Shown here: positions 23,554-31,785 of the stretch, piece after piece
How positions within the stretch are numbered: position 1 is the first letter of the stretch
How the letters are laid out: each line of letters opens with the position of its first letter
Assembly: GCA_030950395.1 (NCBI GenBank)
Contig: JAUZRP010000107.1
Span: 1-45,825, forward strand
From: Desulfonauticus sp.
GTDB lineage: Bacteria > Desulfobacterota > Desulfovibrionia > Desulfovibrionales > Desulfonatronovibrionaceae
Direction: 5' to 3'
DNA: 45,825 nt
Notes under the pieces: model-generated
The model's database searches: none
What the model saw: the letters and a program-made list of their open reading frames with translations, nothing else
What the model was told of the DNA's origin: nothing
Program-made: the position numbers and the translations under genes

Positions 23554-24282
23554 CTATTCTTTTATTTTGGGTAAAACTTTTCTCTTTCTCATCCAAAGCA
23601 CGCCAAAAGTATCAAACAAACCCACCCACAAACGGTTATTGATATTGTACTTGGTCTTTCCTCTGGTTCTTGGTCTATGGTTAACAGGTATTTCCATTAT
23701 TTTTTCATAACCCTGGATCCTAATTAAGGTAGGCAAAAAACGATGCATGCCTTTAAAAAGAAAGATATTGCTAACACACTCTTTTTTCATCGCTCTAATA
23801 GAGCAACCTACATCTCGAATTTTGTCCTTAGTGATAAAATTTCTAAAACCATTGCCTATTTTAGAGGCAATTTTTCTAACCAGACTATCCTGTCTTCTAG
23901 CTCTATACCCATTTACCACGTCTGCATTATGTTTTTCTAAAAAACTAATCAGCTTTGGAATATCAGCAGGATCATTTTGACCGTCCCCATCCAGAGTCAC
24001 TAAAATTTTACCTTTCGCCAATTGAAAACCCACATACATAGCCGCAGATTGACCATAATTTTTATCCAAACTGACAAAGCGATGCTGGTTATTGTTAGCA
24101 CATAATATTTTTAAATTTTCCTCAGTACGATCATCAGACCCATCGTTTATCCATAAACATTCCCAAGGATGGGGAAAATCTTTAAGAGCATCATTTACTT
24201 CTTGCCCTAGAATTAAAATATTTTCTTCTTCATTTTTAACCGGAATAACCACACTTAAATAAAGACTACTTTGCATTTTCAA
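23554..24282 (-). CDS. GT2 polyprenyl-phosphate glycosyltransferase (DPM1/ArnC-like)
   Basis: A family 2 glycosyltransferase of 242 residues that probably loads a sugar onto undecaprenyl phosphate. The N-terminal V-V-I-P-V-K-N-E-E-E-N, the metal/nucleotide site T-L-D-G-D-G-Q-N-D-P-A-D and R-D-V-G-C-S-I-R-A, and the late H-R-P-R-T-R-G-K-T-K-Y are all present. It lacks C-terminal membrane helices, so it is the short soluble type. It overlaps the coiled-coil gene upstream by 17 bases. With the LAB_N protein downstream it suggests lipid A or glycan decoration. Confidence 0.9.
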   Translation of the reverse strand: MKMQSSLYLSVVIPVKNEEENILILGQEVNDALKDFPHPWECLWINDGSDDRTEENLKILCANNNQHRFVSLDKNYGQSAAMYVGFQLAKGKILVTLDGDGQNDPADIPKLISFLEKHNADVVNGYRARRQDSLVRKIASKIGNGFRNFITKDKIRDVGCSIRAMKKECVSNIFLFKGMHRFLPTLIRIQGYEKIMEIPVNHRPRTRGKTKYNINNRLWVGLFDTFGVLWMRKRKVLPKIKE

Positions 24283-24685
24283 TAATTAACTCCACTTCTT
24301 CTCTGGTTAAATTAAAGGTTTTGGCCAAACTATCAATACTTTCTCCTGCCTTATAGCCTAAAATAATAACCTGCTTGGCAAAAGCAGGAGAGTTTGTAAA
24401 TTGCTCTGCTTTGGAAATCAACTTTTTTAATTCTTTTGTTTTTTGGGATAAAACCTCTTCTAATTGAAAAAGCTCTTTTTGCCTAGTATTAAAAGTCTCC
24501 AAAATCTCTTGCTCTAACTTAGAGCTAAAAGACAATTTTTGTAAAAAATGCTCCTGATTTTTTTGCAACTGGGCAATAAATTTCTCAGATTTTTTTAATT
24601 TTAAAAAAAAGATTAATACCATCAACAACAAAATGACTTCTAAACTAGAAAGTATGATCAGAACTAATTCCAGATTGTTTTGCAT
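24266..24685 (-). CDS. membrane-anchored coiled-coil protein with C-terminal HTH-like segment
   Basis: A 139-residue protein. One N-terminal membrane helix (about 8-28) is followed by a long coiled coil (about 32-100). The C-terminal segment (G-Y-K-A-G-E-S-I-D-S-L-A-K-T-F-N-L-T-R-E-E-V-E-L-I-I) looks like a small helix-turn-helix, the layout seen in DUF2802/DUF6115-type proteins near flagellar genes. It is in the run fliL - small protein - this gene - GT2. Function unknown. Confidence 0.72.
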   Translation of the reverse strand: MQNNLELVLIILSSLEVILLLMVLIFFLKLKKSEKFIAQLQKNQEHFLQKLSFSSKLEQEILETFNTRQKELFQLEEVLSQKTKELKKLISKAEQFTNSPAFAKQVIILGYKAGESIDSLAKTFNLTREEVELIIENAK

Positions 24686-24817
24686 TACTCACTCAACACA
24701 AGTCTAAACGTGATTCAAAAAAAATAACCCCATAATTCTGGCAGTTAACCCACCAATAACCAATTAAAAATTATAGTCTTTTTACCCTAGATTTGTCAAA
24801 ATTCAGGAGAAAAAAGA

Positions 24818-25129
24818 TTACACTTGTAGGTCTATCAAATGTTTGGTGTCTTCATCGTGGACGAATTTGTTTTCTTTTGAAGACTTTTTTTTCTTTTGTT
24901 TGGAATGAAATGAAGCATCTCTATTTTTATCTTTATCTGGACTAATTTTAGACTGAGCCTCTGTTTTTTCTGGTTTTAAAATCTGTTTGTTTTCCTCTTT
25001 TTGTTTTTGAACTACCACCTCAGCTAAAACATTTTGGGCACTTTCAGGATAACTTTGCCCCCCATGCTGAAGCTTTTGCAATTGGGGGATCTGGGAAAAC
25101 AAAACAGGAAAATCTATTGGTCCAACCAT
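24818..25129 (-). CDS. small hydrophilic protein next to fliL, unknown function
   Basis: A 103-residue protein rich in Lys, Glu and Gln, without signal peptide. A more ordered N-terminal third (V-G-P-I-D-F-P-V-L-F-S-Q-I-P-Q-L-Q-K) is followed by a low-complexity charged region (K-K-K-K-S-S-K-E-N-K). The end H-L-I-D-L-Q-V is hydrophobic. Its location 33 bases after fliL suggests a flagellar accessory role. No family recognised. Confidence 0.6.
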   Translation of the reverse strand: MVGPIDFPVLFSQIPQLQKLQHGGQSYPESAQNVLAEVVVQKQKEENKQILKPEKTEAQSKISPDKDKNRDASFHSKQKKKKSSKENKFVHDEDTKHLIDLQV

Positions 25130-25162
25130 ATTGTACTCTTTACTTTTTAAGTTAAAAAATTT

Positions 25163-25897
25163 TTATTCAAAAATATAATTTTCAATCAATATCTTTTTTA
25201 ATTGCCCATTATTAAGATATTGATTTACTACATTTAAAAGATCTTTTTTGATAATTTTTATATTTTTAGGGTTACTTAAAAATTTATAAGTTTTATTCTT
25301 AAGATAATAATATATGGCATCCCTTAAAACGATCTTTTTTCTCTTTACTTCCCAGACCAAAACTCCATTAGTTGTGACAAAAGACAACTTTAATTTAAGA
25401 AATAAGGGCTGTTTTGTTTTAGGATCTGTGGTCTCAATTAAAAATTCTTTAAAACTAATAGTAATTTCTTCTGGGGGAGGAGGCTTTTTTTCTTCTTTTT
25501 TTTTAGGTGGTGGTTTGGGAGCTTCTTGTTTGACTTCTTTTTCAGGTTCAGATGGAGGCGCATTTTTTTTAAAAAATAAAAAATAACTACCTACCCCAGC
25601 AGCAAGCAAAACAACTATTGCCCCTATAATCAGCCACTTTTTTTTGGACTTAGGTTGTGGTGATTCTTCTTCTAAAACAATTTTTTCCTCTTCTTTTGGT
25701 TGTGAATCTTCTTTAACCTCCTCTGGCTCTTCTTCTAGAAAAGGAGCATCGTCTAGATCTAATTCTACTTTTTTCTTTTTTTTAGAAACTTTCTCCTGAG
25801 ATTCTTCTTCAGCTACTTCTTCCTCTTTTACTTCATCCTGATCTGAATTTTGCTCAGGAGTTTCATTCTCTTGGGAAAGATTTTCTTGATCTGCCAT
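25163..25897 (-). CDS. fliL: Flagellar basal body protein FliL, long acidic N-terminus
   Basis: FliL surrounds the stators and supports motor torque. The 244-residue protein has one membrane helix at about residues 87-109 (KKWLIIGAIVVLLAAGVGSY). A periplasmic FliL domain follows, with I-S-F-K-E-F-L-I-E-T and a C-terminal D-L-L-N-V-V-N-Q-Y-L. The cytoplasmic part before the helix is unusually long (about 85 residues) and almost entirely Glu, Asp, Gln and Lys. FliL usually has 10-40 residues there. A proline-lysine-rich linker follows the helix. Confidence 0.85.
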   Translation of the reverse strand: MADQENLSQENETPEQNSDQDEVKEEEVAEEESQEKVSKKKKKVELDLDDAPFLEEEPEEVKEDSQPKEEEKIVLEEESPQPKSKKKWLIIGAIVVLLAAGVGSYFLFFKKNAPPSEPEKEVKQEAPKPPPKKKEEKKPPPPEEITISFKEFLIETTDPKTKQPLFLKLKLSFVTTNGVLVWEVKRKKIVLRDAIYYYLKNKTYKFLSNPKNIKIIKKDLLNVVNQYLNNGQLKKILIENYIFE

Positions 25898-25986
25898 TAT
25901 TGATTTAATCGTCTAATTGTTCTAAATATCAAATTAAAAATTGCAATTCCAACACAAAATTATTTTTTCTCTTAACCAGCCAAAAA

Positions 25987-26022
25987 TTTAAAAAAATTTT
26001 CGTCTTTTCAACGAAAATATAA
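25987..26022 (-). terminator. possible intrinsic terminator between cheY and fliL
   Basis: On the minus strand TTTTCGT-TGAAAAG-ACGAAAA makes a 7-bp stem followed by a T run. With the stronger hairpin at 26071-26109 this suggests that fliA-cheY and fliL belong to separate transcripts. Confidence 0.45.
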
Positions 26023-26070
26023 CAACACCTTTACCTGTGTTTTTATCTAAGGCCTAAAGGCTAAAAACAT

Positions 26071-26109
26071 AAAAAAGCTAGCTGCAAAATGTTTGCAGCT
26101 AGCTTTTTT
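26071..26109 (-). terminator. strong terminator hairpin at the end of cheY
   Basis: An 18-bp perfect stem (AAAAAAGCTAGCTGCAAA and its complement) with a 3-base loop. It has A6 before and T6 after, so it can act in both directions. It overlaps the cheY stop codon (TAA at 26110-26108). Confidence 0.9.
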
Positions 26110-26494
26110 ATCTATTTTCAAAGATCTTTTCTATTTTTTGCTTGAGGGTTTCGGCTGTAAAAGGCTTTACTATGTAATTGGAGACTTTAGCTTGGACAGC
26201 TTCAATGATATTTTCTTGTTGAGCCTCTGCTGTAACCATGAGAAACGGCAAATCTGCAAATTCTTCACTGGCCCTTACCTTCCTGAGGAGTTCAATACCC
26301 GTCATTTTAGGCATATTCCAATCGCTTATAATAAAGTCAATTTTATCTTTATTTAGAATATCCCAGGCAGTAGTCCCATCATCTGCCTCGACTATATTAT
26401 TAAACCCCAACTGTCTCAAAATATTTTTTATAATTCTTCTCATGGTTGAAAAGTCATCCACTACCAAAATCCTCATGTTTTTATTAATAGCCAT
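26108..26494 (-). CDS. cheY: Chemotaxis response regulator CheY
   Basis: A single receiver domain of 128 residues. Phosphorylated CheY binds the flagellar switch. The acidic pair D13-D14, phospho-acceptor D58 (I-I-S-D-W-N-M-P), the switch threonine in L-M-V-T-A-E-A and the lysine in I-V-K-P-F are present. The W-N-M-P motif is typical of true CheY. AGGAGG precedes the ATG. It follows fliA after 9 bases. Confidence 0.95.
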   Translation of the reverse strand: MAINKNMRILVVDDFSTMRRIIKNILRQLGFNNIVEADDGTTAWDILNKDKIDFIISDWNMPKMTGIELLRKVRASEEFADLPFLMVTAEAQQENIIEAVQAKVSNYIVKPFTAETLKQKIEKIFENR

Positions 26495-26503
26495 CTTAAC
26501 CTC

Positions 26504-27250
26504 CTATATTTCTTCTATAGAATACCTATTTTTAAATTTTTTCTTTAGCTTTTGTAAAGCCTGATTTCTTATCTGCGAAACCCTGCCTTCTGTAAGGCCT
26601 AAAACACGGGCAATTTCCTTCATGGTTAACTCTTCTACATAATAAAGGGATAACACCAACTGCTCTTTTGTATTTAATTCTTTGATTAGTTTTGCCACTT
26701 TGTCAATAAGGTCTTTTTTAACAACTTTCTCCTGAGGCAAATCTTCTGTTTTATCAGAAGACAATACTTGCTGCATTTCTTCTAAACTTAACCAGAGTTG
26801 ATTTTGCAGGGCCAAAAGTATGTCTTCTATCTCTTGCCTGTTAAAACCTGTTTTTTCCTGAAGATATTTATTAAGGGATTTATAATCCGAAAAATCATCT
26901 ACTTGCTGTAAAATGCCTTCTACTGTTTTCATTTTATTACGCATATTTCTAGAAAACCAATCCATTTTACGCAATTCATCCAACATAGCCCCTTTAATGC
27001 GCATCTCCGCAAAGGTATCAAACTTAATTTTTTGTTTGGGATCAAAATTATGAAAAGCCTCCATAAGCCCTAAAGTACCTGCACTAATAAGCTCTTCTAA
27101 ACTAATGTGAGCTGGAAGTTTACTCTTTAAACGCAAGGCTATAATCTTTATTTTAGAAGCATATTTTTTGATTAACTGTTCTTGTTCTTTTAAACTTAAA
27201 CGAGAAAATTCTTTATAAGAGACAAAACTTACATCCGTATTTTGGGTCAT
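26504..27250 (-). CDS. fliA: Flagellar sigma factor FliA (sigma-28)
   Basis: An RNA polymerase sigma factor for late flagellar and chemotaxis genes. From ATG 27250 the product has 248 residues. Region 2 has L-E-E-L-I-S-A-G-T-L-G-L-M-E-A and F-D-T-F-A-E-M-R-I-K-G-A-M-L-D-E-L-R-K-M-D-W, a FliA hallmark. Region 4 has M-K-E-I-A-R-V-L-G-L-T-E-G-R-V-S-Q-I. An in-frame TTG at 27256 is a possible alternative start. In Desulfovibrio, as I recall, fliA follows flhG directly. Here it lies 20 kb away in opposite orientation. Confidence 0.95.
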   Translation of the reverse strand: MTQNTDVSFVSYKEFSRLSLKEQEQLIKKYASKIKIIALRLKSKLPAHISLEELISAGTLGLMEAFHNFDPKQKIKFDTFAEMRIKGAMLDELRKMDWFSRNMRNKMKTVEGILQQVDDFSDYKSLNKYLQEKTGFNRQEIEDILLALQNQLWLSLEEMQQVLSSDKTEDLPQEKVVKKDLIDKVAKLIKELNTKEQLVLSLYYVEELTMKEIARVLGLTEGRVSQIRNQALQKLKKKFKNRYSIEEI

Positions 27251-27718
27251 TACCAAATTACCTTAATAAAAAACAACTTTCACCTAATTACAATATTTCC
27301 TCAAAAAACATCCCCTAACTGCCCAAAACGTTCAAAACCAACTCCCCCCCCACTTCTTAAAATTAACGCCTAACCACTTAAAATTATTATAAAAAAAATA
27401 ACTCTCTTTATAAAAACGCGCAGAGCTAAAATTATAAAAATTCAAATCATAACTTCAGATGTCAGTCTGACTAGGTATAGATATAGATAATAACCCTTGT
27501 ATATAAAAGCAACATTTTTTTTACCATAAACACAATCTGGAGTAACAAAAGATTATGGCTCAAAAGTGTGGGCACTCGAGGCAAAACAAATAATCGGTTA
27601 ATAAAAAAATAAAAAGCTAAATTGACCAACGGATAAGCTTTAGGTTATATAAAATTTACATAAGTTAAAGGTCAATAATAAAAAAATAATTTCAAAACTA
27701 AAATCGGAGGTATTTCTC
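27251..27718. other. divergent non-coding region between fliA and yedF
   Basis: No gene. It holds a run of eight C at 27344-27351 (eight G on the fliA strand, about 95 bases before the start), which is notable in such AT-rich DNA, and a probable yedF promoter at 27622-27651. I found no clear sigma-28 or sigma-54 motif for fliA. Confidence 0.6.
27622..27651 (+). promoter_or_regulatory. probable promoter of yedF
   Basis: TTGACC at 27622-27627, an 18-base spacer, TATATA at 27646-27651. A start near 27658 leaves a leader of about 60 bases with GGAGGT before the ATG. Confidence 0.5.
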
Positions 27719-28336
27719 ATGAACAAAGACATTTTGCATTGTGAGGGATTACCCTGTCCTCAACCAGTGTTACAATGTAAAAGAAGTATCTCAGAAAATA
27801 GTCCAGATCTTTTAATTGTATATGTAGATAACGACGCAGCCAAGGAAAATGTAAGCAGATTTTTAATTATGCATAAGTATAAAATTGTTAAAGTGCAACA
27901 AAACGACGATGTCTGGCAAATTCAGGCTATAAAAGCAGAACTTGCAGGCCTGAAACCAGATCTTTCTCCGCAAAATGAGGAGTCAAAATCAGAAAATAAC
28001 TCTCTAAAAACCCTTGTATTTATAAGTTCGGATAAAATTGGAAGTGGAAACGACCAACTAGGCTCTAGTTTAATGTTAAATTTTATATCCACCTTACCCG
28101 AACTGGAAGGTCTGTGGAGAATTATCTTGGTTAATGGCGGAGTTAAATTGGCTGTAAAAGACAGTCCAACTTTAGAAGCTTTACAACAATTAGAAAAACA
28201 GGGCATATCTATTTTAGTCTGTGGCACCTGTTTAAATTTTTTCAATTTATTACAAGAAAAACAGGTAGGGGAAACTACTAATATGCTAGACGTGGTAACA
28301 AGTTTACAATTGGCAGATAAAGTTATATCCGTATAG
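27719..28336 (+). CDS. yedF: Selenium-metabolism-associated sulfurtransferase-like protein YedF
   Basis: A two-domain protein of 205 residues. The N-terminal TusA-like domain has the cysteine motif C-E-G-L-P-C-P-Q-P. The C-terminal DsrE-like domain (S-S-D-K-I-G-S-G-N-D-Q-L-G) ends with L-V-C-G-T-C-L-N-F-F, whose cysteines could carry sulfur or selenium. This domain pair is the YedF family linked to selenium use. The linker is charged. No selenocysteine gene (selA, selB, selD) is in the window. It stands alone on the plus strand. Confidence 0.9.
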   Translation: MNKDILHCEGLPCPQPVLQCKRSISENSPDLLIVYVDNDAAKENVSRFLIMHKYKIVKVQQNDDVWQIQAIKAELAGLKPDLSPQNEESKSENNSLKTLVFISSDKIGSGNDQLGSSLMLNFISTLPELEGLWRIILVNGGVKLAVKDSPTLEALQQLEKQGISILVCGTCLNFFNLLQEKQVGETTNMLDVVTSLQLADKVISV

Positions 28337-28356
28337 CCTGATATACTTCCCCTCTG

Positions 28357-28400
28357 GAATTAGTGATTGGTTTAGGCGTTAGGCTACCTAACGCCTATGG
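28357..28400 (+). repeat. heptad-type repeat and 11-bp hairpin after yedF
   Basis: TTAGTGATTGG words lead into a perfect hairpin TAGGCGTTAGG-CTA-CCTAACGCCTA at 28373-28397. No T tract follows, so it is not a standard terminator, but it may mark the 3' end of the yedF message. Confidence 0.55.
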
Positions 28401-28518
28401 CCAAAATATCTATAGTCGGGGAGCGGTCCAGATAGTTGGATTATTATTTAAGACCATCACCAGCAATTAAACCAAATTTTGCCCACCGGGTCACACTAAC
28501 AAGGGAAGCTGGATATTC

Positions 28519-29001
28519 TTACCAATTTTCCACGTCCCTGGCTACTTCTTTGTATAAGTCAGAAAGCAAAACAAGACCTATTACTTTTCCACCTTCTTCT
28601 ACAATGGCTCTGCCCCTCCGATAATCAAGGAAAATTTCCATAATTTTAGCTAGAGGATCATTAGGCTTAACTCTAGGCACATCTGTTTGAACAATGTCCG
28701 TCAGACCAACCTGGGAACATATTCTGCAAGCTCTAGTAAAGGCTTTATCCCAGTTTACTTCGTCATCCCAAAGAGCTGTTTCTTTTAGCAAACAAGGTCC
28801 TAAGGAGTTGATAATATTCCACATAGAAATAATACCCAGGAATTTGTCGTCCAGAGAATACACGACCACACAATTTATATCTTCATTTTTATTGTTTCTA
28901 TAATCGTTTAACGTTTTAATTACCGTAGTTAAACTGACATCTTCTTTAACATAGGGAAAGTCTTCCCTCATAATGTCCCAAACACGTTTGCGTAATAACA
29001 T
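28519..29001 (-). CDS. CBS-domain pair protein
   Basis: A 160-residue protein made of two CBS motifs (about residues 10-70 and 95-155), with V-K-E-D-V-S-L-T-T-V-I-K-T-L in the first and D-Y-R-R-G-R-A-I-V-E-E-G-G-K-V-I-G-L-V-L-L-S-D-L in the second. Such stand-alone pairs bind adenine nucleotides and regulate partner proteins. The partner is not evident. It lies downstream of lon, separated by a heptad array. Confidence 0.82.
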   Translation of the reverse strand: MLLRKRVWDIMREDFPYVKEDVSLTTVIKTLNDYRNNKNEDINCVVVYSLDDKFLGIISMWNIINSLGPCLLKETALWDDEVNWDKAFTRACRICSQVGLTDIVQTDVPRVKPNDPLAKIMEIFLDYRRGRAIVEEGGKVIGLVLLSDLYKEVARDVENW

Positions 29002-29023
29002 ATTTCCCCCTTTATTTTTTATT

Positions 29024-29081
29024 GGGCCATGGGCTATAGCCCATCACAAATCACTAATCACAAGTCACCAATCACTAATTT
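29024..29081 (-). repeat. heptad array running into the lon 3' end
   Basis: Plus-strand units CACAAAT, CACTAAT, CACAAGT, CACCAAT, CACTAAT follow a perfect 16-base palindrome ATGGGCTATAGCCCAT (29029-29044). The lon stop codon TAG (29077-29075) is inside the array. Confidence 0.75.
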
Positions 29082-31489
29082 ACTCTTAAACCTAACTTTT
29101 CCAGGAGTTCATCGACGTGTTTTACAGGAATAATTTCTAGTTTACGACGCAGATCCTTTGGGATGTCTTGCAAATCTTTTAGGTTTTGTTTGGGGATAAA
29201 CACCTGACTCAGCCCATAAGCCACTGCTGCCAGTATTTTTTCTTTCAGACCACCTACCGCCAAAACTCTTCCTCTAAGAGTAATTTCTCCTGTCATGGCG
29301 ACATTGCTTGGTAGGGGAGTTCCTGTTAGAGCAGAAATCAAGGCAGCACTAATAGTAACTCCGGCAGAAGGTCCATCTTTAGGAGTTGCACCAGCAGGCA
29401 CGTGAATATGAATGTCTTTTTTTTCTGCAAAGTCTTCGGCAAGTCCAAATGCTTCGGCCCTACTTCTGGCATAACTCAAAGCCGCCTGAGCACTTTCTTT
29501 CATCACATCTCCTAATTGGCCCGTGAGTATTAATTTGCCTTTACCGGGTAATATACTGACTTCTATGTTCAACACTTCGCCACCTACAGGGGTCCAGGCC
29601 AATCCCAAAGCCACTCCTGGTGAAAGATTCTGCTCTTTTTCATCGTTCAGGAACTTTGGAGTACCCAAAAATTTGTGCAGATTTTGGGTAGTAACTCTAA
29701 ACGGACCTTTTTTCCCTTCAGCTACCTTTCTGGCTATTTTACGACAAATAGCTCCCAACTCCCTTTCTAGATTTCTTAAACCTGCTTCTCTAGTATATTC
29801 CCGTATCACTTTAGCAATTGTTTTAGAGCTAATTTGCACGTCTTCAGGTTTTAAGCCATTTTCTGTTATTTGTCTGGGCAAAATATACTTTTGAGCTATT
29901 TTAATTTTTTCCTGCTCTGTATAGCCGGGAATACGAATAACCTCCATTCTATCCAACAAAGCAGAAGGGATAGTGTCCAGCATATTGGCCGTACAAATAA
30001 ACATAACCTTAGACAGATCAAATGGCACGTTAAGATAGTGATCTGTAAAGGCGTTATTCTGTTCTGGATCCAGTACTTCTAACAAGGCAGAGGCAGGATC
30101 TCCTCTAAAGTCATTTCCCAATTTATCCACTTCGTCCAACATGAATACAGGATTTTTACTGCCAGCTTCTTTGATCCCCTGAATAATCCTGCCCGGCATA
30201 GAGCCGATATAAGTGCGTCTGTGGCCTCTAATTTCTGCTTCGTCTCGCATTCCACCCAAAGACATTCTTACAAATTTACGATTTAAAGCTCTGGCAATAG
30301 ATTTCCCCAGGGAAGTTTTCCCAACTCCAGGAGGTCCTACAAAACAAAGAATAGGTCCTTTCATTTGAGGATTTAATTTGCGCACACTTAAGTATTCTAG
30401 AATGCGCTCTTTTACCTTTTCTAAATCATAATGATCTCCATTTAGGATTTTTTCTGCTTCTTTAATGTCCAACCTATCTTTGGTTAATTTCTTCCAGGGC
30501 AACTCAATTAACCATTCCAGATAAGTCCGCACAACTGTTGCTTCTGCTGCTTCTGGATGCATACTGGCCAAACGATTCAGTTGTTTTTCCGCTTCTTTTA
30601 AAACTTTCTTGGGCAAACCTGCTTTTTTAAAGGCTTTTCTAAACTCTTCTATTTCATCGGCTTCATCTCCAATCTCTCCAAGCTCTTTGCGAATTGCTTT
30701 AAGTTGTTCACGCAAAAAAAACTCTTTTTGAGCTTTATTCATCCCTTCTTTGGCCATGTTTTGAATTTTGGCCTGCATAGTGGCCACTTCCACTTCTTTA
30801 GCCAACTTTTCATTAACCAACTTTAACCGCTCTATAGGGTCTTCACATTCCAAAATCTTTTGAGCTTCGTCTGGTTTCATCCGAATATTAGATGCTATGA
30901 GATCTGCCAATTTGCCTGGTTCGTCAATATTATTTAACACCGACATAATTTCTACAGCATCAATACCTTTTAAAGAAAGTATCTTTTCACTCTGCTCTCT
31001 TACTGCTCGCATCAAGGCCTCTATTTCTGGACCATATTCAGTAACTTCTTTCTCTTCTACATGCTCTACCTCCACCTCATAAAAAGGATCTTCTCGGACA
31101 AATTTCTTTATTTTAGCTCGTTGAATGCCCTGGATCAAAACTTTCAGTCGTCCATCTGGCATTTTTAGCATGCGCATAATCAAAGCCACAGTGCCTGTAT
31201 GGTAAATGTCCTCAGGAGTAGGATCGTCTATTTCTTCATCTTTTTGAGCACAAACTAAAACGTACCTGCTCTGATTTAAAGCTGCATCCACAGCCTGAAC
31301 ACTTTTTTCCCTTCCTATAAATAAAGGCAAAATCATGTAATTGAAAATAGTAATATCCCGCACCACCAAAAGAGGCATCTTATCTGGCAATTCTAGCTTG
31401 GTGGAAGTTCCTTCTGACGTTTTCTCTTGCGAATCTTGTTGAGACCTAGAAGGCAATTCTTCTGCTTCGTTCTTTTTTTCTTCACTCAT
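29075..31489 (-). CDS. lon: ATP-dependent protease Lon
   Basis: A cytoplasmic AAA+ serine protease that degrades damaged and regulatory proteins. The 804-residue protein has a LON substrate domain (about 38-235), a coiled-coil linker and an AAA+ module with GPPGVGKT and M-L-D-E-V-D-K. The protease domain has the Ser-Lys dyad S708 (in D-G-P-S-A-G-V) and K751. The first 30 residues are a Glu/Ser-rich extension. A GGAGG site precedes the start. The stop codon is provided by a heptad repeat array. It is likely co-transcribed with the acylphosphatase gene upstream. Confidence 0.97.
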   Translation of the reverse strand: MSEEKKNEAEELPSRSQQDSQEKTSEGTSTKLELPDKMPLLVVRDITIFNYMILPLFIGREKSVQAVDAALNQSRYVLVCAQKDEEIDDPTPEDIYHTGTVALIMRMLKMPDGRLKVLIQGIQRAKIKKFVREDPFYEVEVEHVEEKEVTEYGPEIEALMRAVREQSEKILSLKGIDAVEIMSVLNNIDEPGKLADLIASNIRMKPDEAQKILECEDPIERLKLVNEKLAKEVEVATMQAKIQNMAKEGMNKAQKEFFLREQLKAIRKELGEIGDEADEIEEFRKAFKKAGLPKKVLKEAEKQLNRLASMHPEAAEATVVRTYLEWLIELPWKKLTKDRLDIKEAEKILNGDHYDLEKVKERILEYLSVRKLNPQMKGPILCFVGPPGVGKTSLGKSIARALNRKFVRMSLGGMRDEAEIRGHRRTYIGSMPGRIIQGIKEAGSKNPVFMLDEVDKLGNDFRGDPASALLEVLDPEQNNAFTDHYLNVPFDLSKVMFICTANMLDTIPSALLDRMEVIRIPGYTEQEKIKIAQKYILPRQITENGLKPEDVQISSKTIAKVIREYTREAGLRNLERELGAICRKIARKVAEGKKGPFRVTTQNLHKFLGTPKFLNDEKEQNLSPGVALGLAWTPVGGEVLNIEVSILPGKGKLILTGQLGDVMKESAQAALSYARSRAEAFGLAEDFAEKKDIHIHVPAGATPKDGPSAGVTISAALISALTGTPLPSNVAMTGEITLRGRVLAVGGLKEKILAAVAYGLSQVFIPKQNLKDLQDIPKDLRRKLEIIPVKHVDELLEKLGLRVN

Positions 31490-31512
31490 GAAAGTATAAT
31501 TCCTCCTTAAAT

Positions 31513-31785
31513 TTATCTACGAATTTCGAACTCAGGATAAACTTTATCGTATTCTATTTCTTTACACTGAACATCTATTACTCTGCTCATAGGAGGACCT
31601 ATTAACAAACGTTTTTTAAACTCTTTAAGGGCATCTTCTTCACCTTGAGCCAAAACTTCTACTTTGCCATCTTCTAAGTTACGCACCCAACCTTTTACAT
31701 CTAAATTTTTAGCCTGATCTGCTGTCCAGGCTCTAAAACACACCCCCTGCACCTTTCCACTAACAATACATTCAATGGTTTTCAT
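31513..31785 (-). CDS. acyP: Acylphosphatase
   Basis: A small 90-residue enzyme that hydrolyses acyl phosphates. The signature G-K-V-Q-G-V-C-F-R-A-W-T has the active-site arginine, and G-W-V-R-N-L-E-D-G-K-V-E-V-L-A-Q-G has the catalytic asparagine. The family motif usually has V-Q-G-V-x-Y/F-R, so this is a full match. It lies 23 bases upstream of lon, on the same strand. Confidence 0.95.
   Translation of the reverse strand: MKTIECIVSGKVQGVCFRAWTADQAKNLDVKGWVRNLEDGKVEVLAQGEEDALKEFKKRLLIGPPMSRVIDVQCKEIEYDKVYPEFEIRR

Noticed and set aside
25314-25586. Plus-strand frame inside fliL
   Set aside because: Its Gly/Ser/Phe-rich text is the complement of the Pro/Lys/Glu-rich linker of FliL.
27601-27700. 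Inverted repeat ATTGACC ... GGTCAAT before yedF
   Set aside because: The arms are only 7 bases with a spacer of over 40; the left arm is better explained as a -35 box.
28436-28624. Plus-strand frame and a possible tRNA-like stretch near 28410-28500
   Set aside because: The frame overlaps the CBS-domain gene end, and no cloverleaf with a T-loop GTTCGA-like motif can be drawn.
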